From Pirellula sp. (lineage in GTDB: Bacteria; Planctomycetota; Planctomycetia; Pirellulales; Pirellulaceae), in NCBI GenBank assembly GCA_021300015.1, contig JAJTFB010000040.1:1-34639 (forward strand): DNA of 34,639 nucleotides, read 5' to 3'. The notes beneath the pieces were generated by a model. It did not search any database and had not been told where the DNA came from. It saw nothing but the letters and a program-made list of their open reading frames with translations. A program made the translations under genes and the position numbers. This document shows positions 7,116-15,646 of the stretch, piece after piece (the first letter of the stretch is position 1; every line of letters starts with the position of its first letter).

Positions 7116-9203
7116 TTACTTCGGCAACGGTGCGCGGACCGGCTCGACGATCTGCTCAAGAGTCGTCTCGCGGACCGTCGCTGGAACTCCAGGTGCCCTG
7201 GCCGAAGGCTCGATGATCTCACCCGGCGGTGCAGACTCGATCGTTTCGATCAACCCAGACGCAACCCCGGGTGTCCCGACGGTGCTCGGATCGAACGGTC
7301 CTGCACTGATGCGGTCGCGGACGATCACCTCCTGGGGGTTGTCCCGAGGAGTGAAGTAACGGCCTCGCTCATAAGCCCCACTGAGCATCGAACCATTGAG
7401 CGGTTCTTCGGACAAGGTGACTTGGTTGTAGTTCAGCAGCGAACCTTTCTCGCGATGGAAGTCTCGGATGGCCAAGTTGTAGTCGACCAACGATCGGAAA
7501 AACGCACTGGTGCTGTTGGCCAATTGCTGCTGGGCTTGGAGCAAGAAATTGATGTTGATCAACCCCTTCTCGTAACGGTTGCGCAATACCTCGACCTGAA
7601 GTTTGTCCGCTTCGATGCGGTTGTAATTGATCTGCATCTGCTCGTAGGATCTGGAGATCTGACGGGCCGCATTGCTCAAATCATGGGAGATTCGAAGCTG
7701 CTGCTCTTTGAGGATCGCTACCTCGCGCGCCAAATTCAATTGAGCATGCCGAACAGCCGCCGATGCTTGCCGCAGACCGACGTTGTAGGTCCATTCGAAA
7801 CCACCTTGCCATTCCTGGTAGTCTCCGGTCCCAAGATTGGAGAAGAAACTATCGGTCGACTCAGCTGGGTTGCGAGCGCCAAACAGATGGTCTCCAAGAC
7901 CTCGGTACCGATAGCGTGTCAACGCATCGAGACGAGGACGCTTGTTCAAACGCGAAGCGATCAATTCGAGCTCACGCCGTTTGATCGTCCACTCCTGACG
8001 ACGGACCTCGACGCGCCGATTCGTCGCGTCGGCAAGCGAAGCTTGCCAGTCGAACATCACCTCGGCTTGGATCGGATCATCGACCGGTTTAAGCAACCGT
8101 CCATCGGTCGCAGGATAGCCGATCATGTATCGCAAGCGTTGCTCGGCCGCGTACATGCCGTTGGGGCCGGACAACGCGTCGTTCAATTGCGACGCGAATA
8201 AGTAGTAATTCGATCGAGCTTGAGCCTCCGCATCGGCCTCCCCTCCCCGATACCCGACCTTCTGAAGCTCCCTGATTCGCTGCCATGTCCGCAACGCGTT
8301 TTCACGTCCAGAGATCTGCGCCTCGAGGTTTCGGTACGTAAAGTACAACTCCCAATACGCGGTTTCAACGTCGTTGATCAATCGAATCACACCGTTCTCG
8401 AAATCCGCAAGAGAGATGTCGGTGTTGATCCGAGCAATCAGCACGCCGTTGTACTGCCCGACGATCCCACCCGGTCCTGCGATGCGATTGAACGTGGTTC
8501 CCGCACCCTGCATCAACGGTTGGCGATACTCGGCCTCCAAAAACCCACTGAAGTCACTTTCATACTTCCGGTTCGGCCGATTGTTTCGGTCGTAAATGAC
8601 GTTGCTGCGCAGAGAGTAAGTCGCACCCGTGGCCGTCCGCTTCTGGATCTGGTTGATGTTCGTTCCGAGCGTTTGATTGAACGCAAACACACCGAGCAAA
8701 TCGGCAATCTCAGGCGGTAAACCTTGCGGCGAAAAGTTCTGAGGCACATCGTTCTTCTGCCAAAACAACTGCGAACTAACCGTCGCGTCGAATGCGGCCA
8801 AAGCCGCTTGAGTGCCACCGAGCGGATTCAAATCCGTCAACGCCGGGTCGATCTGCGTGGGCGAGCCCTGCGGGCCAGAGACCACCGTCCCGCCAATGTT
8901 TCGAAGCACCTCGCTGTTTTGCAAGGCCATCTGAATCGCATCCTGCAAACCCAGTTCCATCGCAGGCAAATCCGCCGGATTCTCCACCGCAAACGGATTG
9001 AGCGTCTCGGCAATCTGAGAATCCATGCACGCCGTCTCGACGGGTTGCTCGATCCTCGTGACGAACTCCTGATAGTAAGAAACATTCTTGGAATCCCGCC
9101 AAGCGTGGAATCGGTCCACAGGATGGCATCCGGTGAGCATCACACTCCCAAGGCATCCTTTGACAATCCATCCACGCAACGTCTTCCGCGATATGCAGCC
9201 CAT
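7116..9203 (-). CDS. TolC-like outer membrane efflux lipoprotein
   Basis: About 695 aa. The start is placed at the ATG at 9203, which has GAGG five bases upstream, rather than the in-frame GTG at 9233. The N-terminus has a basic region, a hydrophobic core and the lipobox LTGC (Cys 26), so it is probably a lipoprotein. Two outer-membrane-efflux (OEP) repeats follow: LQDAIQMALQNSEVLRNIG opens the first; later stretches such as LADFENGVIRLINDVETAYWELYF and VLRNRYEKGLININFLLQAQQQLANS are typical coiled-coil helices of TolC channels. A proline-rich tail of about 80 residues extends past the usual end. TolC proteins form trimeric outer-membrane exit ducts for RND or ABC pumps. No inner-membrane pump or adaptor gene is adjacent here; the neighbouring ABC ATPase is convergent. 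Confidence 0.9.
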   Translation of the reverse strand: MGCISRKTLRGWIVKGCLGSVMLTGCHPVDRFHAWRDSKNVSYYQEFVTRIEQPVETACMDSQIAETLNPFAVENPADLPAMELGLQDAIQMALQNSEVLRNIGGTVVSGPQGSPTQIDPALTDLNPLGGTQAALAAFDATVSSQLFWQKNDVPQNFSPQGLPPEIADLLGVFAFNQTLGTNINQIQKRTATGATYSLRSNVIYDRNNRPNRKYESDFSGFLEAEYRQPLMQGAGTTFNRIAGPGGIVGQYNGVLIARINTDISLADFENGVIRLINDVETAYWELYFTYRNLEAQISGRENALRTWQRIRELQKVGYRGGEADAEAQARSNYYLFASQLNDALSGPNGMYAAEQRLRYMIGYPATDGRLLKPVDDPIQAEVMFDWQASLADATNRRVEVRRQEWTIKRRELELIASRLNKRPRLDALTRYRYRGLGDHLFGARNPAESTDSFFSNLGTGDYQEWQGGFEWTYNVGLRQASAAVRHAQLNLAREVAILKEQQLRISHDLSNAARQISRSYEQMQINYNRIEADKLQVEVLRNRYEKGLININFLLQAQQQLANSTSAFFRSLVDYNLAIRDFHREKGSLLNYNQVTLSEEPLNGSMLSGAYERGRYFTPRDNPQEVIVRDRISAGPFDPSTVGTPGVASGLIETIESAPPGEIIEPSARAPGVPATVRETTLEQIVEPVRAPLPK

Positions 9204-9368
9204 GGCATCCTCTGGTATCTTCGAGACCGACACGACTCGATCGTCCTATCGGACCCAGAGCCCTTCAATCTGCACGATCCGCATACCAGGAATAAAACAT
9301 TTCCAAGGAAGAACCCGCAAAAACCACCCAAACTACCCAAATTGAACCCTAAAGGGATCCAGGTGCCG

Positions 9369-10028
9369 CTAGACCCCACGACGCTGCGACATGTAGTAAC
9401 GCCAGTAGAACGTCGGATTGAGCAGAAGCTTGCCCGGGCCGCGGTAGACCCGAACGATCGGCTCGCCCGCCGTAAAGCGACCCAAAAAATTCTCCGTCGG
9501 ACGACGCATGCTGAAGCGAACACTAGCCATCCGTCCGATGACACAGTCTCCATCGACGACGACTTCTTGGTCCTCCTGCAAGTCGATTTCCTCAACCGGA
9601 CCCTTCGTCGTTACCACCACCTTGCCCTGCCCAGTGACCTGACTCTGCAAGTAAACAAATCCTTCGCCCGCCCATAGCGAGGTCAGCAGTTTCTCTTTGA
9701 AAAATTTCAGATCGACCGAGCCCTCACTGGCCCAATAAGCTCCCTTTTCAAGAATCCATGATTGGCCCTGAAGCTCCAAAACATGGAAGCCGCCCAAGGA
9801 GGACTCAAGGGTGATCACACCCGAACCGGTGTAAGTCGGTCGGTAAACCGACTCGCCAGACATCCAAGACGACAAAAGACTCCCTACCGATGGGATCAGT
9901 TGCGAATGGATACGGATCTTTCCGATCATGTAGTTCAAGGAGCCCGCCTCACATCGGACCATCTCTTGGTTCAGATGGATCTCGACGTAATTCATGCCCT
10001 CAAGCTGATGGATTTGAAATTTGGCCAT
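9369..10028 (-). CDS. AIM24 family protein (TIGR00266-like)
   Basis: 219 aa, all-beta, no signal peptide. It matches the AIM24 family pattern: an N-terminal VEIHLNQEMVRCEAGSLNYM strand pair, an internal GSGVITLESSLGGFHVLEL repeat, and an FVYLQSQVTGQGKVVVTTKGPVEE section near the middle. The family is named after a yeast mitochondrial protein; bacterial members have no settled biochemical role. The start of this gene lies 12 bp after the stop of the zinc-ribbon gene on the same strand, so the two probably form an operon and may act together at the membrane. Confidence 0.85.
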   Translation of the reverse strand: MAKFQIHQLEGMNYVEIHLNQEMVRCEAGSLNYMIGKIRIHSQLIPSVGSLLSSWMSGESVYRPTYTGSGVITLESSLGGFHVLELQGQSWILEKGAYWASEGSVDLKFFKEKLLTSLWAGEGFVYLQSQVTGQGKVVVTTKGPVEEIDLQEDQEVVVDGDCVIGRMASVRFSMRRPTENFLGRFTAGEPIVRVYRGPGKLLLNPTFYWRYYMSQRRGV

Positions 10029-10040
10029 GTTGGAGGTTAC

Positions 10041-10589
10041 CTACGCCCGCTGCCGAAGACTGGTCTTCTTGGTTGGACTGCTACAGCAAATGCACGAATG
10101 AACCTCCGTCGATCGCTCCATACTCACCCTGCGAAGCTTGCCGAAAATATTGACATCCATGCTCTGCAACACATATCCGAGTCCAGCGTACATCCCAGCA
10201 AAAACAATCAACGCCGAACTCCAATTGATATACCAAGCTGCCAGCAACCCCATAAAAATCGATGCGAGCAACCAAGCCGGCCAGTATCCATCGACCGGCT
10301 CGTTGTACTCCAAAGGAGACTCCGCCTTCTGAGTCGCAGGATCGCAAACCGAACAAACCCACTTGCCATAGTACCCACAGTCCTGATTCCCGCACTGGAG
10401 AATCACCTCGTCGGCCCCAAGTTGCGCTCGACAGTGGTAACAGAAAAAACTTCGACAACTCGTGCAGTGATAAGCGTCAGAGTGTACTTCGCTACCACAG
10501 ATCGGACATTGCTTGGTGTTTCCTAGTCGGATGATCTCAAGCCTAGGGGATGGCTCAAGACTCGGATCGGCAGGTGCTGGAATACTCAT
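10041..10589 (-). CDS. Zinc-ribbon protein with two C-terminal membrane helices
   Basis: 182 aa. The N-terminal half carries five Cys pairs (C28/C31, C42/C45, C50/C53, C66/C71, C79/C82), consistent with two or more bound zinc ions in a RING/zinc-ribbon-like cluster. Residues about 103-120 and 123-142 are hydrophobic and probably span the membrane as a hairpin. The remaining tail is basic and Cys/Ser-rich. It is the first gene of an apparent operon with the AIM24-family gene (12-bp gap). I do not recognise a named family. It could be a membrane-anchored adaptor, but no function can be read from the sequence. Confidence 0.8.
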   Translation of the reverse strand: MSIPAPADPSLEPSPRLEIIRLGNTKQCPICGSEVHSDAYHCTSCRSFFCYHCRAQLGADEVILQCGNQDCGYYGKWVCSVCDPATQKAESPLEYNEPVDGYWPAWLLASIFMGLLAAWYINWSSALIVFAGMYAGLGYVLQSMDVNIFGKLRRVSMERSTEVHSCICCSSPTKKTSLRQRA

Positions 10590-10749
10590 CGGTCCTAGAG
10601 GTTGCTACGGAGGATTTACTAGCGGTGTGGGTCAAGCCACTCTAACTAGATTCGCAGGAAACTCAATCGTCCGCCACAATTCTTCGACACCAAAACTCCC
10701 CTTGATCGCATTCGTGAGGGACCTAGAGTAAGATTCCTCAAATCAGCCG

Positions 10750-10761
10750 ATACGATCGTAT
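10750..10761. promoter_or_regulatory. 12-bp perfect palindrome upstream of the sulfatase gene
   Basis: ATACGATCGTAT reads the same on both strands and lies about 50 bp before the sulfatase ATG. A CGCACTCTTTT direct repeat (10770-10780 and 10784-10794) lies between it and the gene. A repressor or activator site is possible but unproven. Confidence 0.3.
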
Positions 10762-10809
10762 TCTTTTCACGCACTCTTTTAACCGCACTCTTTTCACCGT
10801 CTGAATCCC

Positions 10810-13803
10810 ATGAAATCTCCCCTGATTCAACTCGGAATCTGCATTTCCTACGGGTTCCTCGGGCTCCTTGCCGCTATAGCCCCAACTCAACCCCGCTGCG
10901 CGGCCTCACCAGACGATAGCCCCGCCGTAACGAGCTCCGCCGAGAAAAAGCTCGCAGGCTCCAGACCCAATATCCTCGTCATCCTTACCGACGACCAAGG
11001 CTACGGGGATACCTCCGGCCACCTTCACCCGTTCCTGAAAACCCCCAACCTCGATCGCCTAGAACGCGAAGGCCGAAGCTTCAAAAATTTCTTCGTCTCA
11101 CCCACCTGCTCGCCGACCCGATCGGCTCTGATGACCGGTCGACACGAGTTCTTCAACGGCGTGACCCACACCATCCTCGAACGCGAACGACTCACTCTCG
11201 ATGCCGTCACGATCGCCCAAGTCCTCCAAGAGTCGGGGTACCAAACCGGCGTCTTTGGAAAATGGCACCTCGGCGACGAAGACCCCTACCAACCCAACCG
11301 ACGAGGTTTCGATGAGTCCTTCATCCACGGGGCCGGCGGCATCGGGCAATCCTTCCCAGGAAGCTGCGGGGACGCCCCCGGAAACAGCTATTTCAACCCA
11401 ACCATTCTGCACAATGGGACCTTTGAAAAGACCCAAGGATACTGCACCGATGTGTTCTTTGATCGAGCCCAAAAATGGATCCGCTCGATGCAATCGGCTC
11501 CCGACAAACAACCCTTCTTCTGCTGGCTCGCCACCAACGCACCCCACGACCCCTACAACGCCAAACCCCAAGATGCAGCCCGTTTTGCCTCCCTGGAGGT
11601 CGACGACAAACTCAAAAACTTTTACGGGATGATCGAAAATATCGACGCGAACGTCGGCGAGTTGCTCTCCTGCCTCGATCAACTCGGAATCGCCGAGAAC
11701 ACGCTGGTGATCTTCATGAACGACAACGGAACCTCCATCGGCACCCAACAGCACAACGCCCAAATGCGCGGCGGCAAAGGGACCGCCTGGCTCGGCGGAA
11801 CCCGCGCGAATGCCTTCTGGCGATGGCCCTCGAAAATCCAACCCGGAGACACCCAAGCCCTCACAGCACACATCGACCTATTTCGCACGCTCGCTGCGCT
11901 CGCAGGTTCGGAATTAAACGATCGTGCGAACCGACAAGCCCAAGGCAGAAATCTCCTCGATCTGCTCGAAAACCCCCAAGCACCCTGGGACGACCGATTC
12001 CTCATGACCCACTTCGGTCGCTGGGCCAAAGGGGACAATCCCGACACCCAGAAATACCGCCAAGCCGCCGTCCGAAATACCCAATACACCCTGGTCAGCC
12101 CCCAAGGTTCGAAACAACCCGATTGGCAACTCTATGATGTCATCGATGACCCGAGCCAATCGAAAAATATCGCCTCGACACACCCCGATACCGTCGCACT
12201 GCTCGCCAAGGAATTCGAAAACTGGTGGGACGCGGTTCAACCCTATTTGGTCAACGAACAAGCCATCCCGGTCGCAGAAAATCCCTTCAAAACTCGCTAT
12301 CGACAGCAGTTCCCAGACCCCTCGGCCAACCTGCCCCCTCAAAGACGTCCAAATATCCTCTGGGTGATCGTCGAAGACATGTCGGCAGACTTCGGATGTT
12401 ACGGCCAAAAGGCGATCTCCACCCCAAACGTCGATGCGCTCGCCAAACGAGGCATCCAATTCAACCGCGCCTTTGTCACGGCTCCTATCTGCAGCATCTC
12501 GCGCTCGGCTCTGATCACCGGCAACTACCAAACCGCCCTCGGACTCCAAAACCATCGTTCAAGTGTACCGGGCCATCCGATCTATCTGCCCTACGATACC
12601 CCTCTGGTCCCCGAACTGTTCCAACAAGCCGGATACCACGTCAATAACCTGACCTGGGAACACTTCCTCGAAGAACCCAGCGAGCCTGCGAAAAAAACCG
12701 AATTCCCTATCGCCAAAACCGACTACAACTTCGAATGGAACCCCCAAAAATCCTACCACAAAAAACACTGGACTCTACGCGATAAACAGCAGCCATTCTT
12801 CCTCCAAATCCAACTCAACGGAGGCAAGTTTCGAGGCCAAGCACCCAAAGAGGCCTGGCCCTTACGCGTCGAAAAAGAACTCGGTAGCTCCACACCCATC
12901 GATGCGGTCAAACTCCCAGCCTACCTCCCGGATCACCCTGTCATCCTGCAAGACTGGGCTCAGTACCTCGATTGCGTCCGCTACACCGATCACCAACTCG
13001 GCTCGATCCTCGCAAGACTCGAAAAATCCGGCGACCTAAACAACACCGTCATCTTCTTCATGACCGACCACGGAATCAGCCACGTGCGCAACAAACAATT
13101 CCTTTACGATGGCGGTACCCACGTGCCGCTGCTCGTCGCAGGACCCAACATCCCGGCAGGCCAACTCCGCGATGATCTCGTCGAACATATCGACCTTGCC
13201 GCCACAAGCCTTGCCCTGGCAGGTATCCCAAAACCCGGACGAATGAACTCCCAAAATATCCTCAGTCCAGATCATAAACCCCGCCAAGCGGTCTTTGCTG
13301 CTCGAGATCGAGCCGATGAAACCGTCGACTGGATCCGAAGCGTCCGAACCGAAAAATGGAAATACATCCGCAACGGATTCCCCTCCCGACCCTACCTCCA
13401 ACCCAACAACTACAAAGACTCCAAAGCCATCGTCCAAGCCATGCGGCAATGGCACGCACAAAACAAACTCAATCCAGCCCAAGCTCGAATCATGGCCGAT
13501 ACACGTCCCCTCGAAGAATTGTACGACCTGACTACGGATCCCGACGAACTCAACAACCTCGCCGAGGATCCCAACTACCGAGATACCCTCACTCAACTCC
13601 GAAATCAACTCATCGACTGGCAAGCAAAAACCGGAGACTACGGCCAAATCGAAACCCCAGATGTCTACGATGCCGAAGCCGGTGCCGATCATCTCGAAGG
13701 GGGCAAAGGGAACCGATCCGAAACCTACCAAAAGAACCTCGATCTGATGAAACGCTGGCACACCGAAAAACCCTTCGTTCCTCTGAACGCCCTCGGCGGA
13801 TAA
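10810..13803 (+). CDS. Tandem double-domain sulfatase (exported)
   Basis: 997 aa with an N-terminal signal peptide. Domain 1 (about 52-500) begins RPNILVILTDDQGYGD, with metal-binding D61/D62, and has the formylglycine motif C100-S-P-T-R followed by SALMTGR. This is a canonical type I arylsulfatase signature needing a formylglycine-generating enzyme. Domain 2 (about 512-985) restarts with RPNILWVIVEDMSAD and has C561-S-I-S-R, a CxSxR variant of CxPxR found in sulfoglucosamine sulfohydrolase-like proteins. It ends with WKYIRNGFP and a LYDLTTDPDELNNLA section typical of sulfatase C-termini. Each half is full sized, so this is a genuine fusion of two catalytic units, probably acting on a sulfated polysaccharide in the periplasm or at the cell surface. 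The cyanophycinase-like gene follows 61 bp downstream. Confidence 0.92.
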   Translation: MKSPLIQLGICISYGFLGLLAAIAPTQPRCAASPDDSPAVTSSAEKKLAGSRPNILVILTDDQGYGDTSGHLHPFLKTPNLDRLEREGRSFKNFFVSPTCSPTRSALMTGRHEFFNGVTHTILERERLTLDAVTIAQVLQESGYQTGVFGKWHLGDEDPYQPNRRGFDESFIHGAGGIGQSFPGSCGDAPGNSYFNPTILHNGTFEKTQGYCTDVFFDRAQKWIRSMQSAPDKQPFFCWLATNAPHDPYNAKPQDAARFASLEVDDKLKNFYGMIENIDANVGELLSCLDQLGIAENTLVIFMNDNGTSIGTQQHNAQMRGGKGTAWLGGTRANAFWRWPSKIQPGDTQALTAHIDLFRTLAALAGSELNDRANRQAQGRNLLDLLENPQAPWDDRFLMTHFGRWAKGDNPDTQKYRQAAVRNTQYTLVSPQGSKQPDWQLYDVIDDPSQSKNIASTHPDTVALLAKEFENWWDAVQPYLVNEQAIPVAENPFKTRYRQQFPDPSANLPPQRRPNILWVIVEDMSADFGCYGQKAISTPNVDALAKRGIQFNRAFVTAPICSISRSALITGNYQTALGLQNHRSSVPGHPIYLPYDTPLVPELFQQAGYHVNNLTWEHFLEEPSEPAKKTEFPIAKTDYNFEWNPQKSYHKKHWTLRDKQQPFFLQIQLNGGKFRGQAPKEAWPLRVEKELGSSTPIDAVKLPAYLPDHPVILQDWAQYLDCVRYTDHQLGSILARLEKSGDLNNTVIFFMTDHGISHVRNKQFLYDGGTHVPLLVAGPNIPAGQLRDDLVEHIDLAATSLALAGIPKPGRMNSQNILSPDHKPRQAVFAARDRADETVDWIRSVRTEKWKYIRNGFPSRPYLQPNNYKDSKAIVQAMRQWHAQNKLNPAQARIMADTRPLEELYDLTTDPDELNNLAEDPNYRDTLTQLRNQLIDWQAKTGDYGQIETPDVYDAEAGADHLEGGKGNRSETYQKNLDLMKRWHTEKPFVPLNALGG

Positions 13804-13864
13804 TCCAACACACGACCCTCAAGACCACGCAAGTCCCACCCCCTGCTCAGACTGGATTCCCTCG

Positions 13865-15646
13865 ATGTACCCTCGGGCGATCAACAAACTCCCTTCCCTC
13901 GCTAAGCTCACCATCTGCTTGATGATCACCCCCCTGATTGGCTTCCAGATCCAATACCCTCGACTCGCCGCGCAGGAAACGGAACCTCGATCAAACCCTC
14001 CGTTCTTCGAACGCTACTCCGATTGGCCCGAAGACCTGAAGATCCAAGGAACACTCCTCGTTGCCGAATCGATCGAGGGCCTCAAACCCTTTATCGCAGA
14101 ACTCAATCGTTCGCCAAACAAACTCAAACAGTGGGTCATCGTCGGTCCTCATAAACTCGCCCAATCGATGCTTGCTGACCCCGCCGCAGCACCGAGCGAA
14201 TCTTCAGCTAGCGAATATTCACCGAGCGACTCTTCACCGATCGCCTCGCTCGAACGCCTCACCTGGACCCCAAAACTCGACGCGGTGCCTGAACCTGAAC
14301 CTCAATCCATGCTACTTGTCTGCGACGATCGACTCGCCCACGAAATCCCAGACGAATTCTGGTCCTCTACGGCCGATACCATGCGACGATACCTCGCCCT
14401 CGGTGCCACCGTCGGATTCGTCGGTCCCGCCAGCGTCGCCGTGGGAAAAACCTATAGCAAGCCGGATCCAAAGAGCCCACAGAACGCTCCCAAACTCGCT
14501 CAGGGACTAGGCCTATTCCCCGACGCCTGGATCCACTTCACCGACCAAGGCGATTGCGACGCGAATCTATGCCATGCGATGCAAGCCGACGCTCGTACCG
14601 TCCTGATCGGTATCTCCAAAGACAGCGCGATGGTTCTCCAAGGTCGCAAAGGGACCGTCTATGGTCCCGGAGCTGCCACCGCTTGGGTCCCGGCCCATCA
14701 ACATCTGCCCGAAGCCTCACAACGGATCGAAACTCGCGGGCTGAAAAACCGAAACGCTCCCGAAAACTTCCTCCTGGATTGGACCCAGTGGAGACGCCAA
14801 GCGATCGAACGCACGCTGGAGATCTTTCCACCCGCCGAACGTCAAACACCCAATGTCCCAAACGGGACCCTGATCATCGTCGGAGGCGGCGGTATGCCCT
14901 CAGGCCTCATGCAACGTTTCGTCGATCTGGCAGGGGGCAAACAAGCCCAATTGGTCTATGTCCCATGTTCGGAAGATGACGACATGTCCAGCGACACGCG
15001 TCTGCTCGAACTCTGGAAACAAATGGGAGCCAAGTCCTGCTCGCTTTTGCACACCAAAAATCGACAGATCGCAAACGAAGACGAACGATTTCTCGAACCT
15101 TTAAAACAAGCCACCGGAATCTGGTTCGGCGGTGGCCGCCAATGGAACCTCGCAGATTCCTACTACGGAACCAAAGCCCACCTGCTGATGAAGCAAGTAT
15201 TGACTCGCGGGGGTGTGATCGGCGGGTCCTCTGCCGGGGCTTCGATCCAAGGAAACTACCTGGCCAGAGCCACCCCGATCGAGAACTTCCGAATCATGGC
15301 CCCAGGTTACGAACGCGGCGGTTTGGGCTTTCTCAACGGCGTTGCCATCGATCAGCATTTCACTCAACGACGTCGCCAAAAGGACCTGCGCTCGCTCGTC
15401 GAAACCTATCCGCAAATGCTCGGAATCGGCATCGATGAAACCACGGCAATCCTCGTTCAGCAATCGACCGCGGAAATACTCGGCCCCGGTACAGTCACCT
15501 TCCAGTGGCAAGACGAATCGAGTCGACAGATCGGCGAATTCATCGGCTCGCAAGGCCAGCAATTCGATCTTGCAACCCGCATGGAACTTGCACAGCCGAC
15601 CGAGAAGACCGACTCCTTGAAAACTAAAACCCCCAAGGATCCTTGA
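13865..15646 (+). CDS. Cyanophycinase-like S51 peptidase with a long N-terminal domain
   Basis: 593 aa with a signal peptide (hydrophobic about 13-30, possible cleavage near LAAQ). The C-terminal part (about 335-575) is a cyanophycinase/peptidase S51 domain: GTLIIVGGGGMPSG opening strand, GIWFGGGRQWNLAD loop, and the nucleophile elbow VIGGSSAGASIQG with the putative catalytic Ser456. DQHFTQRRRQKDL and GIGIDETTAILVQ are the usual downstream motifs. About 300 residues precede the domain, including a Ser/Pro/Glu-rich stretch near 105-125, and I do not recognise that part. Family members cleave cyanophycin or act as isoaspartyl-type exopeptidases; the substrate here is unknown. It lies 61 bp after the sulfatase on the same strand and probably shares its transcript. 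Confidence 0.88.
   Translation: MYPRAINKLPSLAKLTICLMITPLIGFQIQYPRLAAQETEPRSNPPFFERYSDWPEDLKIQGTLLVAESIEGLKPFIAELNRSPNKLKQWVIVGPHKLAQSMLADPAAAPSESSASEYSPSDSSPIASLERLTWTPKLDAVPEPEPQSMLLVCDDRLAHEIPDEFWSSTADTMRRYLALGATVGFVGPASVAVGKTYSKPDPKSPQNAPKLAQGLGLFPDAWIHFTDQGDCDANLCHAMQADARTVLIGISKDSAMVLQGRKGTVYGPGAATAWVPAHQHLPEASQRIETRGLKNRNAPENFLLDWTQWRRQAIERTLEIFPPAERQTPNVPNGTLIIVGGGGMPSGLMQRFVDLAGGKQAQLVYVPCSEDDDMSSDTRLLELWKQMGAKSCSLLHTKNRQIANEDERFLEPLKQATGIWFGGGRQWNLADSYYGTKAHLLMKQVLTRGGVIGGSSAGASIQGNYLARATPIENFRIMAPGYERGGLGFLNGVAIDQHFTQRRRQKDLRSLVETYPQMLGIGIDETTAILVQQSTAEILGPGTVTFQWQDESSRQIGEFIGSQGQQFDLATRMELAQPTEKTDSLKTKTPKDP

Noticed and set aside
7422..8201. Plus-strand open frame of 259 codons
   Set aside because: Antisense to the TolC-like gene, whose coiled-coil reading is convincing; the frame shows no domain.
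11098..11871. Long open frame of 257 codons on the minus strand
   Set aside because: It lies wholly inside the sulfatase gene on the opposite strand and encodes no recognisable motif; long antisense frames are expected with this codon usage.
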